Source: Anoxybacillus pushchinoensis
Lineage (GTDB): Bacteria; Bacillota; Bacilli; Bacillales; Anoxybacillaceae
Assembly: GCF_900111795.1 (NCBI RefSeq)
Contig: NZ_FOJQ01000001.1
Location: forward strand, 1-64,000
Direction of reading: 5' to 3'
DNA length: 64,000 bases
The position numbers and the translations under genes were made by a program. The notes under the pieces are model-generated. The model did no database searches. It worked only from the letters and a program-made list of their open reading frames with translations, and was not told the origin of the DNA. Shown piece after piece: positions 17,411 through 27,244 of this stretch (the first letter of the stretch is position 1; each line of letters starts with the position of its first letter).

Positions 17411-18460
17411 TTACGCTTTTACAAACCCTAATTTTAAAAGACTTTCTGCAATTTGAACAGAGTTCCATGCCGCTCCTTTTAATAAGTTATCAGAAACGAT
17501 CCATAAATGGAATGCTGTGTCGCGATCTAAATCTTTGCGAATGCGACCGACGAATACATCGTTTTCCCCTGTGGCATATAAAGGCATCGGGTACAGCTGT
17601 TCGCTCGGATCGTCTTGCAGTACAACGCCAGGCGCTTCTTTTAATAATGATTTCAACTCGTCAACTCCTACACCTTCTTTTTCAATTTCAATATATACGG
17701 ATTCGGAATGACCGGTCATGACCGGAATGCGCACGCACGTTGCTGCCACTTCTAGCTCAGGCATGTGCATAATTTTCTTTGTTTCATTAATCATCTTCAT
17801 CTCTTCAAACGTAAACCCGTTATCTTGAAACTTATCAATTTGTGGAATGGCATTAAACGCAATTGGATAATGTTTACGGTCTGATTTTACCGGCAAAATT
17901 TCTGGTGTCACTTCTTCCCCGTTTAACATTCGTGCCGTTTGCGTTTTTAATTCTTCGACAGCTTGCGCGCCTGCCCCTGATACAGCTTGATATGTCGAGA
18001 CGATGACGCGCTTTAATCCGAACGCTTGACGAATTGGTTCGAGGGCAACGACCATTTGAATCGTTGAGCAGTTTGGGTTCGCAATAATTCCTTTATGCCA
18101 ATGTAAATCTGCTTCATTCACTTCAGGAACGACAAGCGGTACGTTTTCATCCATACGAAACGCGCTCGTGTTATCGACAACGATTGCACCGCGTTTCACC
18201 GCTTCCGGAGCAAGCTGCTTCGACACCGCCCCTCCTGCGCTAAACAACGCGATATGAACACCTTCAAAGCTTTCTGGTTTCGCTGCTTGTACCTCGATTT
18301 CTTCACCTTTAAACATTACTTTTTTCCCTGCTGAACGCTCCGATGAAAGCAACGATAGTTTAGCAATTGGGAAATTTCTTTTCTCTAACGTTTGAATCAT
18401 TTGTTGTCCGACAGCTCCTGTCGCACCAACGACTGCAACGTGTAATCCTTTTTGTTCCAT
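17411..18460 (-). CDS. asd: Aspartate-semialdehyde dehydrogenase
   Basis: A 349-residue NADPH-dependent enzyme that reduces aspartyl phosphate to aspartate semialdehyde. The dinucleotide motif GATGAVG is at 12-18 and the catalytic Cys131 lies in NPNCSTIQ. I start it at ATG 18460, which has aaggagaag upstream; the frame is open to 18523 but without a better start. It is followed within about 25 bases by dapG and preceded by the spoVF pair, so aspartate is channelled toward diaminopimelate and, in the mother cell, dipicolinate. Confidence 0.94.
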   Translation of the reverse strand: MEQKGLHVAVVGATGAVGQQMIQTLEKRNFPIAKLSLLSSERSAGKKVMFKGEEIEVQAAKPESFEGVHIALFSAGGAVSKQLAPEAVKRGAIVVDNTSAFRMDENVPLVVPEVNEADLHWHKGIIANPNCSTIQMVVALEPIRQAFGLKRVIVSTYQAVSGAGAQAVEELKTQTARMLNGEEVTPEILPVKSDRKHYPIAFNAIPQIDKFQDNGFTFEEMKMINETKKIMHMPELEVAATCVRIPVMTGHSESVYIEIEKEGVGVDELKSLLKEAPGVVLQDDPSEQLYPMPLYATGENDVFVGRIRKDLDRDTAFHLWIVSDNLLKGAAWNSVQIAESLLKLGFVKA

Positions 18461-18561
18461 CACTTCTTCTCCTTCCAACTGATAGACAATTTTAATATCA
18501 TTTATTTTAGCATATTCATTCATAAAGGAGAGACGTTTTTTATAAATTTTCTTTCAACTGT

Positions 18562-19149
18562 TTATTTATGAGCGACGATGACCGGCTGAATTTGCCGACC
18601 TTCTAGCGCCGCTTCTACCGTATCAAGCAACAACGGCATATGGGCAACCATCGAATTTGGCTTTTTAAACGGATCATCTTGCCCGAACGGAATGAAGTAA
18701 ATATTTTTCGCTGCCATTAATCGCATTAAGTTAACTCCATTCAAGCCGAGTGCGTCATTTGTCGAAATGCCGACAACGACCGGACGATGATTGCGCATCG
18801 TTGCTTTAGCCGCCATTAATACGGGAGAATCTGTCATCGCGTTCGCCAACTTGCTCATCGAGTTCCCTGTTAATGGGGCAATGACCATGCAATCAAGCGG
18901 CAATTTCGGCCCTAATGGCTCCGCTTTTACAATTGTATCAATGACTTGATGACCTGTCATCTCTTCCAGCTTCTTTACCCATTCCTCACCTTTGCCAAAT
19001 CGCGTATTTGTCGTTTGTACCGTATATGAAACGATCGGTATGACATCCGCCCCTTTAGCAATTAATTTTTCAATTTCGGGCATGACCGCATCGTATGTGC
19101 AATGCGATCCTGTTAATCCAAAACCGATCCGCTTTCCTCGTACGTTCAT
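18562..19149 (-). CDS. spoVFB: Dipicolinate synthase subunit B
   Basis: A 195-residue flavoprotein-like subunit (DpaB), beginning with the GFGLTGSHCTYD motif of the flavoprotein fold shared with Dfp/UbiX-type proteins and containing MVIAPLTGNSMSKLANAMTD. With subunit A it makes dipicolinic acid in the mother cell for loading into the spore core. Its ATG overlaps the end of spoVFA by 4 bases. The pair is expected to be a sigma-K operon from B. subtilis; I did not identify the promoter. Confidence 0.93.
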   Translation of the reverse strand: MNVRGKRIGFGLTGSHCTYDAVMPEIEKLIAKGADVIPIVSYTVQTTNTRFGKGEEWVKKLEEMTGHQVIDTIVKAEPLGPKLPLDCMVIAPLTGNSMSKLANAMTDSPVLMAAKATMRNHRPVVVGISTNDALGLNGVNLMRLMAAKNIYFIPFGQDDPFKKPNSMVAHMPLLLDTVEAALEGRQIQPVIVAHK

Positions 19150-20048
19150 TTTTTATTCTCCTTTCGTTTTTTCAAATCTGCAGAAAGAAGTTGTGCCAGC
19201 ACATTCGCTACAATTTGCCCCGCTGTTTTTGGAGCGACAATGCCAGGAAGTCCTGGAGCCAATAGCGCTTGAATCCCACGCTTTTCAGCATAGCGAAAGT
19301 CCGTTCCACCAGGCTTAGACGCCAAATCAATGATGAGCGTATGAGCAGGCATTTTTGCAATAACGCTTGCAGTCACAACCATATGTGGAATCGTATTAAT
19401 ACAAACATCAATATCTTTTACGTGTTGCTCTAAATCGTTTAAGTGAAACGGCTCTAACGCCATTTCTGCAATGCGCGCTAAATGTTCAGAGCGGCGAGCC
19501 CCGACTTTTACTCGCGCCCCTAAAGCAGCAAACGTTCGCGCAACCGTCATCCCTACACGCCCTAAACCTAAAACAGCAATACGCGAGCCGTGGATGGTTA
19601 CATCTGTATGTTGAATGACCATCATGACTGTTCCTTCTGCCGTTGGAATAGAGTTGTAAATCGCGACATCGTCCCGTTCAAATAGTTGGATATGTTTCCG
19701 ACCAACCGACTTGATCACATCGTCTAAATAGTCGTTTGTAATGCCTGAATAGACGGTGCAATGCGTCGGTGTTTGACGAAGTAACTCTTCTGTAAACATC
19801 ATTTTTTCGTTTGAAAATACCGTCTGAATTTCGCCGTCCATATTCGTTCCGTGAACAGGTAAAATGATGGCATCTACATCATGGAAATCAACTTCATGAA
19901 TTTTCATTTTCGTTACCCCAGCAAAGCCATGGTCTAATTGATCGAAGCCAACGAGTGACAATTTCGCGTCAAGTTCCATCAATTTCCGAATGACTTCAAG
20001 CTGCCGAGCATCCCCGCCAATGATCGCAACATACATTCCTGTCAGCAT
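19146..20048 (-). CDS. spoVFA: Dipicolinate synthase subunit A
   Basis: A 300-residue NAD(P)-binding oxidoreductase (DpaA). The N-terminal part (IIGGDARQLEVIRKL) and the central dinucleotide-binding motif AVLGLGRVGMTVARTFAALG are characteristic, as is DLASKPGGTDFRYA. It oxidises dihydrodipicolinate to dipicolinate with subunit B. The frame is open to 20072, but ATG 20048 matches the usual family start (MLTGxxIAIIGGDARQ) and has gagggtg about 9 bases upstream. Confidence 0.93.
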   Translation of the reverse strand: MLTGMYVAIIGGDARQLEVIRKLMELDAKLSLVGFDQLDHGFAGVTKMKIHEVDFHDVDAIILPVHGTNMDGEIQTVFSNEKMMFTEELLRQTPTHCTVYSGITNDYLDDVIKSVGRKHIQLFERDDVAIYNSIPTAEGTVMMVIQHTDVTIHGSRIAVLGLGRVGMTVARTFAALGARVKVGARRSEHLARIAEMALEPFHLNDLEQHVKDIDVCINTIPHMVVTASVIAKMPAHTLIIDLASKPGGTDFRYAEKRGIQALLAPGLPGIVAPKTAGQIVANVLAQLLSADLKKRKENKK

Positions 20049-20138
20049 GAGTTCATTCACCCTCTTATCCAACTAGTTTTTTGCCCATCGTTACTTTCAC
20101 ATCTTATGATATTACTCATCAAACGGTGAGGGAAAAAT

Positions 20139-20167
20139 GAAAAAAGACACCCATTTTGAGGTGTCTA
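20139..20167 (-). terminator. Rho-independent terminator of ymxH
   Basis: The 7-bp stem agacacc/ggtgtct with an 8-base loop is followed on the minus strand by six T, overlapping the ymxH stop. Confidence 0.85.
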
Positions 20168-20401
20168 GTCATCTACATCAATTAAAATCATATCAGAGCC
20201 AATTTTTTTGACCCGGCTCCACGGTACACGTATATCTGTCCCTTCTTTCCGAAAGCCAAACCATTTTGTTGTTGGTATAAGAAGCGCTTGAATTTGACCT
20301 GTTCGTTCATGAATTTCCAAATCCGTATGCCCTAAAATGCCAAGCCGTTCTGCCCGCTTCATATCGACGATTTCTTTTCCGCTCAATTCACTTAATCGCA
20401 T
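20165..20401 (-). CDS. ymxH: YlmC/YmxH-family PRC-barrel sporulation-associated protein
   Basis: A 78-residue small protein consisting of one PRC-barrel-like domain (MRLSELSGKEIVDMKRAERLG ... VPWSRVKKIGSDMILID). The family is common in spore formers and is often expressed during sporulation; its molecular job is unknown to me. It lies between mlpA and spoVFA as in B. subtilis, with its own terminator on each side, so it forms a one-gene transcript or a read-through segment. Confidence 0.85.
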   Translation of the reverse strand: MRLSELSGKEIVDMKRAERLGILGHTDLEIHERTGQIQALLIPTTKWFGFRKEGTDIRVPWSRVKKIGSDMILIDVDD

Positions 20402-20439
20402 ATGATCCCCCCTTCTTTATCATTGTAGAGAAAAGGCAC

Positions 20440-20471
20440 AAAAAAATGCCTGCAAGTTCATTCTTGCAGGC
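20440..20471 (-). terminator. Rho-independent terminator at the end of mlpA
   Basis: The stem gcctgcaag/cttgcaggc (9 bp, 6-base loop) is followed on the minus strand by seven T. The 5' arm lies inside the last codons of mlpA. Confidence 0.85.
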
Positions 20472-21699
20472 TTTTTGGCAACTTTCCTTCCGGGCTGATT
20501 AGCGCAACAGAGAAGTCATCTGTAAAAATCGTTCGCGCCATGCGGTCGACGCTTTCCTTCGTCACGCGATCGATGCTTTCAATTATTTCATCGAGCGAAC
20601 GATGACGGCCGAGCAGAAGTTCATTTTTTCCATTTCGGCTCATACGGCTGTTTGTACTTTCTAGGCTAAGCATTAAGTTCCCTTTCATTTGCTCTTTGCT
20701 ATTTTCTAGCTCTTTTTCCATAATGCCGTCTTGTTTTAATTGTTCGATTGTTTGCTGAATCGTATCAAACAAAAGATCGAGCTGTTGACTTCCTGTTCCT
20801 CCATAAATCGTTACCATTCCACCGTCACGATATGAAGAATGGTATGAGAAAATAGAGTATGCTAATCCACGTTGCTCGCGCACTTCTTGAAACAGTCGGC
20901 TGCTCATGCTTCCACCTAAAATATTGTTTAAAATAATTAAGCTATAAATATCTTCATGACCGATTGGCAACCCGTTAAATCCGATACATACGTGAGCTTG
21001 TTCTGTTTCTTTTTTGCGCGCCGTTTTATTCGGATAAAACGTCGGTGCTGTATGCACGTCGCTTCCTTTTTGTCTCGCAAACGTACCGAAATACGCTTCT
21101 ACTTGTTGAATGAACGATTCATCGACATTTCCTGCGATGGAAACGACAACTTGATCTGGAGTATACGTTTCGTACATGTATTGCCGCAACGTATCGCCTG
21201 TAAATGTCGCTAACGTTTGCTCCGTTCCTAAAATCGGATAGCCGAGAGGGTGATTACCGTAGCTCGCTTTGCTCAACAAATCGTGAACGAGATCATCCGG
21301 TGTATCTTCGTACATCTTAATTTCTTCAAATACTACATTTTTTTCCTTTTGCAACTCATCATCTACAAACGTAGAGTGGAAAAACATATCCGCTAATATA
21401 TCTAAAGCAAACGATGCATGCGTATCTAATACTTTGGCATAATAGCACGTATATTCTTTTGATGTAAAAGCGTTGACTTGCCCGCCAATACGATCAAACG
21501 ATTCGGCGATATCGCGCGCTGAACGCGTCTTCGTTCCTTTGAAAAACATATGCTCGAGAAAGTGCGAAATTCCATTGTTTTGTTCATTTTCATTGCGTGA
21601 CCCGGTGCCGATCCAAATTCCAATAGCTACTGATCGCACCGTTGGAATATGCTCGAGTACAACTCTTACCCCATTTTGACACGTATATGTTTTAATCAA
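20458..21699 (-). CDS. mlpA: M16-family zinc peptidase (MlpA/YmxG)
   Basis: A 413-residue processing-peptidase-like enzyme. The inverted zinc motif HFLEH is at 46-50, with the downstream Glu in the usual helix (NVVFEEIKMYEDTPDDLVHD). The second half is the non-catalytic M16 domain with the substrate-binding R/Y segment (REQRGLAYSIFSYHSSYRDGG). In B. subtilis the orthologue is linked to control of protease gene expression; the substrate is not known. The TTG start has aggagg-type sites upstream and overlaps the ylxY stop by 8 bases. Confidence 0.9.
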   Translation of the reverse strand: MIKTYTCQNGVRVVLEHIPTVRSVAIGIWIGTGSRNENEQNNGISHFLEHMFFKGTKTRSARDIAESFDRIGGQVNAFTSKEYTCYYAKVLDTHASFALDILADMFFHSTFVDDELQKEKNVVFEEIKMYEDTPDDLVHDLLSKASYGNHPLGYPILGTEQTLATFTGDTLRQYMYETYTPDQVVVSIAGNVDESFIQQVEAYFGTFARQKGSDVHTAPTFYPNKTARKKETEQAHVCIGFNGLPIGHEDIYSLIILNNILGGSMSSRLFQEVREQRGLAYSIFSYHSSYRDGGMVTIYGGTGSQQLDLLFDTIQQTIEQLKQDGIMEKELENSKEQMKGNLMLSLESTNSRMSRNGKNELLLGRHRSLDEIIESIDRVTKESVDRMARTIFTDDFSVALISPEGKLPKSLQE

Positions 21700-22654
21700 T
21701 TCCCTTCCTCCTACTTTTTACAATTCTTTCCTCACTTAATAATGTAGACACATCGCCCATTTCGTATTCTTGTTTTTGTAACGATTGAATTAACGGCTCT
21801 AACGCTTTCACCGTTGATACAGTCGGGTGCATTAAAATCATCGCCCCATTATGCACTTTCGATGTTACTCGTTCCACTATAACAGATGGAGACGGTTTTT
21901 GCCAATCAATTGTATCAACCGTCCACAAAATCGTATACATCCCGAGCTCATGAGCAATATGCACAACATCATCGCGATAGCTCCCGCTTGGCGGTGCAAA
22001 TAAACGCGGTCTTATCCCTGTCACCGCTTCAATCGCATCGTTTGCTTTGACTATTTGTTCCCGAATCGCTTGTTTACTCATCGTTTTTAAATCCGGATGG
22101 TTATATGAATGATTGCCAATTTCATGTCCTGCATCTACAATCATTTTCGCAAGCTGCGGGTTTTCTTTCACCCAGCGCCCTTCTAAAAAAAACGTAGCAC
22201 GAACGTTATGTTTTTCAAGAGTATGTAGCATGTTTGGAATATGCTCGCTTCCCCAAGCGACATTAATTAAAAATGAAACCATCGGTTTATCCGGATGCCC
22301 CCGATAAATAGGGGATGGAGGTAAATCTGACAAATGAATGGTAGGTCGTACTTGTTTATACACGAGCTGTTGCTCAGAAAATATTCCACTTCGTTTCATT
22401 TGTTCATACGATGCCTCAACATCTACTTCTAATCCGTTGTAGCCTGGGATCGCCTTCCAAACGCGGTCGACTTTCGCATTTTGCGCAGGAATGCTATATT
22501 GTTTTGCCCGCTCTATAATTTGAATATATAATGGATCGCTTTGTTTCGTCGCTGTCATATGCCGTAATTCATAAATATATGTTGTCGTCCATGGATTTTG
22601 TACAATGATGGCCGCCATACATACAATCATCGCTAAAAAGAGCGCTCGCCGCAC
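21692..22654 (-). CDS. ylxY: Polysaccharide deacetylase-like protein YlxY
   Basis: A 320-residue protein with an N-terminal signal/anchor (RRALFLAMIVCMAAIIV) and a C-terminal NodB-homology domain from about residue 125. The metal-binding HEIGNHSYNHPDL motif and the PPSGSYRDDV block are present, but the usual TFDDG with the catalytic Asp is replaced by NVAWGSEH. This substitution, as I recall it, is a feature of the YlxY family and makes deacetylase activity uncertain. A cell-envelope role in the spore or wall is inferred. GTG start with ggagggg about 7 bases upstream; located between pnp and mlpA as in B. subtilis. Confidence 0.88.
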   Translation of the reverse strand: MRRALFLAMIVCMAAIIVQNPWTTTYIYELRHMTATKQSDPLYIQIIERAKQYSIPAQNAKVDRVWKAIPGYNGLEVDVEASYEQMKRSGIFSEQQLVYKQVRPTIHLSDLPPSPIYRGHPDKPMVSFLINVAWGSEHIPNMLHTLEKHNVRATFFLEGRWVKENPQLAKMIVDAGHEIGNHSYNHPDLKTMSKQAIREQIVKANDAIEAVTGIRPRLFAPPSGSYRDDVVHIAHELGMYTILWTVDTIDWQKPSPSVIVERVTSKVHNGAMILMHPTVSTVKALEPLIQSLQKQEYEMGDVSTLLSEERIVKSRRKGID

Positions 22655-22739
22655 ACGCCATCCCCTCCTTTTCTAATAAAGAGGGTATGTGTAAGAAGGA
22701 CAAGGTAGAACGAACACAAAAAAATTTTATACACAGCAA

Positions 22740-22773
22740 AGAAGCCAAGGGGATGCGAACCCAAGGCTCCATT
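22740..22773 (-). other. Imperfect stem-loop after pnp
   Basis: The arms agcc-aa-gggg and ccc-aa-ggct pair with a symmetric AA/AA internal mismatch. A run of seven T occurs about 20 bases further on the minus strand. It may be a weak terminator of pnp or a processing site. Confidence 0.35.
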
Positions 22774-22774
22774 T

Positions 22775-24883
22775 TTATTGCTCTACTTCTCTTTGATCGC
22801 GCAATACAGCTTTACGCGACAAGTTTACGCGGCCTTGTTTATCAATTTCCGTCACTTTCACTAAAATTTCATCGCCGATGGAAACGACATCTTCCACTTT
22901 CCCTACGCGTTCTTCCGCTAGTTCTGAAATGTGGACAAGACCGTCTTTTCCGCTAAACAGTTCGACAAACGCTCCGAATTTTTCAATTCGTTTGACTTTT
23001 CCTAAATATACTTGTCCTACTTCTACTTCACGAACGATATCTTCAATAATCTTTTTCGCCTTTTGATTCATTTCTTCATTCACAGACGAAATGAAAATTG
23101 TACCATCTTGTTCAATATCAATTTTTACGCCAGTTTCTTCAATAATTTTATTAATTTGTTTGCCGCTCGGACCGATGACGTCGCGAATTTTATCTGGGTT
23201 AATTTGCATCGTTAAAATTTTTGGTGCATATTTTGATAGTTCTTTGCGTGGCTCGCTCATCGTCTGCATCATATGTTTTAAAATTTCAAGGCGACCTTTG
23301 CGCGCTTGCTGCAACGCTTCCTCTAAAATCTCGCGCGATAAACCTTTAATTTTAATATCCATCTGCAAGGCGGTAACTCCTTTTTCCGTACCAGCCACTT
23401 TAAAGTCCATATCGCCTAAATGGTCTTCCATTCCTTGTATATCTGTCAAAATCGTGTAGTGCTCTCCATTTTTCACAAGACCCATCGCAATTCCGGCAAC
23501 CGGAGCTTTGATCGGTACACCAGCATCCATCATCGCCAACGTGCTTGCACAAATGCTCGCTTGAGATGTTGAACCGTTTGATTCTAACACTTCAGATACA
23601 AGGCGGATCGTGTATGGAAACTCTTTTTCAGATGGAATAACTGGTTCAAGCGCACGCTCGCCAAGCGCTCCATGTCCGATTTCCCGGCGACCAGGTCCGC
23701 GCATCGCTCCTGTTTCCCCTACCGAAAATGGCGGGAAGTTGTAGTGATGCATAAATCGTTTTGTCTCTTCAATGCCAAGCCCATCTAAAATTTGCACATC
23801 ACCGAGTGCGCCAAGCGTACATACGCTAAGTGCTTGTGTTTGACCGCGCGTAAACAAGCCAGATCCGTGCGTGCGTGGTAAAAGCCCGACCGTTGACGAA
23901 AGTGGGCGGATTTCATCCACTTTTCGACCGTCTGGGCGCACTTTCTCTTCCGTAATTAAACGGCGCACTTCTTCTTTAATAAGTTTATATACAATTTCTT
24001 TTACTTGCTTAATTGTTTCTTCATCCGCTTCTTGTTCCTCATATGCAGCAACAACATCAGCTTTTATTTGTTCCAACGCTGCTTCACGCGCTAATTTTTC
24101 AGGCACTTGTACAGCTCGTTTAATTTCGCCTTCCACGCGAGCGCGAACGTCTGCTTCAAGTTGGGCATCGAGCTCATAAAGAACGACTTCCATCTTTTCT
24201 TTACCGACTTTCGCTGCAATGTCTTCTTGAAATGCGATTAACCGCTTAATTTCCTCATGACCAAACATGATTGCTTCAAGCATCACTTCCTCAGGTACTT
24301 CATTCGCCCCTGCTTCAACCATGTTGATCGCATCTTTCGTCCCTGCTACAACAAGGTGCATATCGCTTCGTTCCATTTGAGCAACCGACGGATTAATGAC
24401 AAATTCTCCATCGACGCGACCAACTGTTACTCCTGCGATCGGCCCTTCGAATGGAATATCAGAAACCGTTAACGCAAGGGAAGAGCCAAACATAGCTGCC
24501 ATTTCTGGTGAGCAATCTTGATCGACGCTCATGACCATGCTGACGACTTGCACTTCGTTACGAAACCCTTCAGCAAATAGCGGACGAATCGGGCGGTCGA
24601 TTAAGCGACTAGCTAAAATTGCTTTTTCGCTAGGACGTCCTTCACGTTTAATGAATCCCCCCGGAATTTTACCGACAGCATATAAGCGTTCTTCATAGTT
24701 GACTGTTAAAGGAAAAAAGTCAACACTTTTTGGCTCTTTCGATGCTGTTGCTGTACTTAATACGACCGTATCCCCGTACCGTACTAATACCGCACCGTTT
24801 GCTTGTTTCGCTAATTCACCGATTTCAACGGTTAACGGCCGACCTGCCCAGTCGATCGAAAACACATGTTTTTCATGTTCCAT
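22775..24883 (-). CDS. pnp: Polyribonucleotide nucleotidyltransferase (PNPase)
   Basis: A 702-residue phosphorolytic 3'-5' exoribonuclease. It has two RNase PH core domains (the second with [14 protein letters not shown] and [18 protein letters not shown]), a linking alpha-helical domain, then a KH domain ([19 protein letters not shown]) and a C-terminal S1 domain ([20 protein letters not shown]). It degrades mRNA as a trimer. It lies downstream of rpsO with a terminator in between and a probable own promoter (TATACT, minus strand, near 24935). Confidence 0.96.
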   Translation of the reverse strand: MEHEKHVFSIDWAGRPLTVEIGELAKQANGAVLVRYGDTVVLSTATASKEPKSVDFFPLTVNYEERLYAVGKIPGGFIKREGRPSEKAILASRLIDRPIRPLFAEGFRNEVQVVSMVMSVDQDCSPEMAAMFGSSLALTVSDIPFEGPIAGVTVGRVDGEFVINPSVAQMERSDMHLVVAGTKDAINMVEAGANEVPEEVMLEAIMFGHEEIKRLIAFQEDIAAKVGKEKMEVVLYELDAQLEADVRARVEGEIKRAVQVPEKLAREAALEQIKADVVAAYEEQEADEETIKQVKEIVYKLIKEEVRRLITEEKVRPDGRKVDEIRPLSSTVGLLPRTHGSGLFTRGQTQALSVCTLGALGDVQILDGLGIEETKRFMHHYNFPPFSVGETGAMRGPGRREIGHGALGERALEPVIPSEKEFPYTIRLVSEVLESNGSTSQASICASTLAMMDAGVPIKAPVAGIAMGLVKNGEHYTILTDIQGMEDHLGDMDFKVAGTEKGVTALQMDIKIKGLSREILEEALQQARKGRLEILKHMMQTMSEPRKELSKYAPKILTMQINPDKIRDVIGPSGKQINKIIEETGVKIDIEQDGTIFISSVNEEMNQKAKKIIEDIVREVEVGQVYLGKVKRIEKFGAFVELFSGKDGLVHISELAEERVGKVEDVVSIGDEILVKVTEIDKQGRVNLSRKAVLRDQREVEQ

Positions 24884-24964
24884 ATAAACCGAGTACCCCT
24901 CTCTATGTACAAATCAAAAGTTACGCTTGTTCTAGTATAATCAAATATCGGTGCAAATACTAAT

Positions 24965-24990
24965 AAAAAGCGGGAATGCTCCCGCTTTTT
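24965..24990 (-). terminator. Rho-independent terminator of rpsO
   Basis: An 11-base arm, aaaaagcggga, pairs with tcccgcttttt around a 4-base loop, just after the rpsO stop. It has T runs on both strands. Confidence 0.85.
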
Positions 24991-24992
24991 AC

Positions 24993-25262
24993 TTATCGGC
25001 GTAATCCGAGTTTGTTAATCAATTCACGATAACGGTTGACGTCTTTGTTACGTAAGTACGTAAGCAAGTTACGACGACGACCAACCATTTTTAAAAGACC
25101 ACGACGAGAATGATGGTCTTTACGATGAACGCGTAAATGTTCGTTCAAGTTGTTAATTTGCTCAGTAAGGATAGCAACTTGTACTTCTGGAGAACCTGTG
25201 TCAGTTTCGTGAATTTTGAACTGGTTGATGATCTCGTTTTTACGCTCTTGTGTTAATGCCAT
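24993..25262 (-). CDS. rpsO: Small ribosomal subunit protein S15
   Basis: An 89-residue primary rRNA-binding protein of the 30S platform, beginning [16 protein letters not shown] and containing [19 protein letters not shown], the 16S-rRNA-binding segment. Length is exactly that of the Bacillus family. The leader upstream can fold as a three-way junction, which points to autoregulation by S15. Confidence 0.97.
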   Translation of the reverse strand: MALTQERKNEIINQFKIHETDTGSPEVQVAILTEQINNLNEHLRVHRKDHHSRRGLLKMVGRRRNLLTYLRNKDVNRYRELINKLGLRR

Positions 25263-25283
25263 CCTTGTTCACCTCCTCTTTTT

Positions 25284-25337
25284 TCAACCCCAATTACCGA
25301 GCAAACGCCGGTGACTCGTATTGCCCAGCAATGGTTA
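25284..25337 (-). promoter_or_regulatory. Candidate S15-binding leader of rpsO
   Basis: On the minus strand, AACC and GGTT close a junction that holds two hairpins: ATTGC-TGG-GCAAT and ACCG-(9)-CGGT. It ends just before the ribosome-binding site. A three-way junction mimicking the S15 site on 16S rRNA is established for the rpsO mRNA of Geobacillus stearothermophilus; the match here is by my own folding. Confidence 0.6.
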
Positions 25338-25344
25338 ACATACA

Positions 25345-26313
25345 CTAAATAGAATACATGTTTTTCCGATAAAATGCAAGGGGATTTTGAAAATATTCGC
25401 GTGCCGCTTGGGCATCGCGATGAATTTGTTCCACAAGTTCATGAACAGAAGAAAATGCTCGTTCATCACGCAATCGTTTATGCCATTGAATAGACACATT
25501 TGCTCCATAAATGTCTGTTGAAAAATTAAACAAATGTACTTCAATCGCTGGCTCATCCCGTCGTACTTGAAACGTCGGTTTATATCCGACATTGCATACG
25601 CCTTCCCACGTTTTTTCATCGATCGTGACCGTTACCGCATATACGCCGACGCGCGGAATGATGTAGTCGTCATCAAGCGCGACATTGGCCGTAGGAAATC
25701 CGATCGTCCGCCCACGTTTGTCTCCGTGAACGACTGTACCTGTAACTTTATACCATCTTCCAAGCACATGCGGCAATTGCTCGACATCTCCTTCAGCTAA
25801 TCGTTGCCGAATGTATGTCGAACTAATTTTTTCTTCACCAAACGTCTGTTTCGGAATGACTGTTTGGGTAAATTGTTCGCGGGAATGAAACGGCAACGTT
25901 TCCATCGTTCCTTTTCCGAGACGACCGTACGTAAAATCAAAACCTGCCACAACATGCTTTACGCCAAGTCCGATGATGTATTCATCTACAAACTGTTGTG
26001 GTAACAAATGAGCAAATTCAGCAGTAAATTCAACGACGTATAAATAATCCACACCAAGCTTTGCGATTTGTCGTTCTTTTTCTTTTAACGGCGTAATGAA
26101 ACGAACATGTTGCTGTGAGCGCCCGAGCACGACAGACGGATGCGGATGAAATGTCATGACGGCGCTTTTATATTCGTGACGGTCAGCTATTTGCTTCGCT
26201 GTTTCAATCACTTTTTGGTGTCCTAGATGAACACCGTCAAAATAGCCGAGCGCCATAACGAGCGGATGATCGTTTTTTTCATGTAACGGATGAGACAGCC
26301 AAATGGTTTTCAT
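25345..26313 (-). CDS. ribF: Bifunctional riboflavin kinase/FAD synthetase
   Basis: A 322-residue enzyme that makes FMN and then FAD. The N-terminal FAD synthetase domain has ALGYFDGVHLGHQ, TFHPHPS and KISSTYIRQRLAEGDV; the C-terminal kinase domain has HGDKRGRTIGFPTAN. ATG 26313 is preferred because aggtgaaaacg lies before it; the in-frame GTG at 26322 sits inside that site. It closes the infB-rbfA-truB cluster, abutting truB. Confidence 0.95.
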   Translation of the reverse strand: MKTIWLSHPLHEKNDHPLVMALGYFDGVHLGHQKVIETAKQIADRHEYKSAVMTFHPHPSVVLGRSQQHVRFITPLKEKERQIAKLGVDYLYVVEFTAEFAHLLPQQFVDEYIIGLGVKHVVAGFDFTYGRLGKGTMETLPFHSREQFTQTVIPKQTFGEEKISSTYIRQRLAEGDVEQLPHVLGRWYKVTGTVVHGDKRGRTIGFPTANVALDDDYIIPRVGVYAVTVTIDEKTWEGVCNVGYKPTFQVRRDEPAIEVHLFNFSTDIYGANVSIQWHKRLRDERAFSSVHELVEQIHRDAQAAREYFQNPLAFYRKNMYSI

Positions 26314-26322
26314 CGTTTTCAC

Positions 26323-27219
26323 CTACAATACTTTTAAGGGTTTCATATAACTTTGCTTCGTCGGATGAGGCATATAAATAGCTAACGCTTCTCCGCATGC
26401 ACTCAACATTAACATACGTTCAGGCATAGAAGATGGAGCCGGAAGAAGCGCACCGTTTTTTACTTTTTTCTCTTCTTCCGTATTCAGTACATATGTCGGC
26501 ATGTGCGCTAACGCACACTCAATCGGCCATAATAACGCATGAACATTTCCTTCTTCTATATGACGTTCAATTTGTTCAAACGTCACACATTGTTCAAGTG
26601 TGAATGCCCCAGATGCCGTGCGAACAAGATGCGACATGTGCGCTGGGTAACCGAGCTTTTCACCCATTTGAACGGCGAGCGTACGCACGTACGTCCCTTT
26701 GCTGCATGTGACGCGAAAGCGAAAAGAAATACGCTCTCCCGTAAAAACGGTTCGTTCATCGAGTAGCTGCAGCTCGTGAATGTACACCATCCGTTTCGGG
26801 CGCTCTACTTCCATGCCAGCACGGGCATATTCGTATAACTTTTTACCATTCACTTTTACCGCTGAATACATCGGTGGCACTTGTTCAATTTCCCCCGTGA
26901 GCTGAGCAAATACACGTTCAATGTCACGGCGGAAGATGGGACGTTCGATTGGCTTGATGCAGACGACATCACCCGATGCATCTTCTGTTGTCGTCGCGAT
27001 GCCTAACGTTGCTTCCCCTTCATACGTTTTTCGCTCCGCCGTTAATAGCTCAACAATTTTTGTCGCTTTTCCAATGCAAATCGGCAATACGCCCGACACA
27101 TCAGGATCGAGCGTTCCTGTATGACCAACTTTTTTCGTTTGGAATAACTTACGAATGCGCATGACACAATCATGTGACGTCATGCCAGCAGGTTTATGTA
27201 ACAATAACACTCCGTCCAT
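26323..27219 (-). CDS. truB: tRNA pseudouridine-55 synthase
   Basis: A 298-residue enzyme that makes pseudouridine 55 in the T-loop of tRNAs. The catalytic Asp38 lies in GHTGTLDPDVSG; the family blocks LLLHKPAGMTSH and CSKGTYVRTLA are present, and a C-terminal PUA-like region follows. ATG 27219 has agaggtgaagcg immediately upstream, whereas the frame opening at 27258 lacks a site. It lies between rbfA and ribF. Confidence 0.95.
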   Translation of the reverse strand: MDGVLLLHKPAGMTSHDCVMRIRKLFQTKKVGHTGTLDPDVSGVLPICIGKATKIVELLTAERKTYEGEATLGIATTTEDASGDVVCIKPIERPIFRRDIERVFAQLTGEIEQVPPMYSAVKVNGKKLYEYARAGMEVERPKRMVYIHELQLLDERTVFTGERISFRFRVTCSKGTYVRTLAVQMGEKLGYPAHMSHLVRTASGAFTLEQCVTFEQIERHIEEGNVHALLWPIECALAHMPTYVLNTEEEKKVKNGALLPAPSSMPERMLMLSACGEALAIYMPHPTKQSYMKPLKVL

Positions 27220-27244
27220 CGCTTCACCTCTAAAAATAGCGGAA

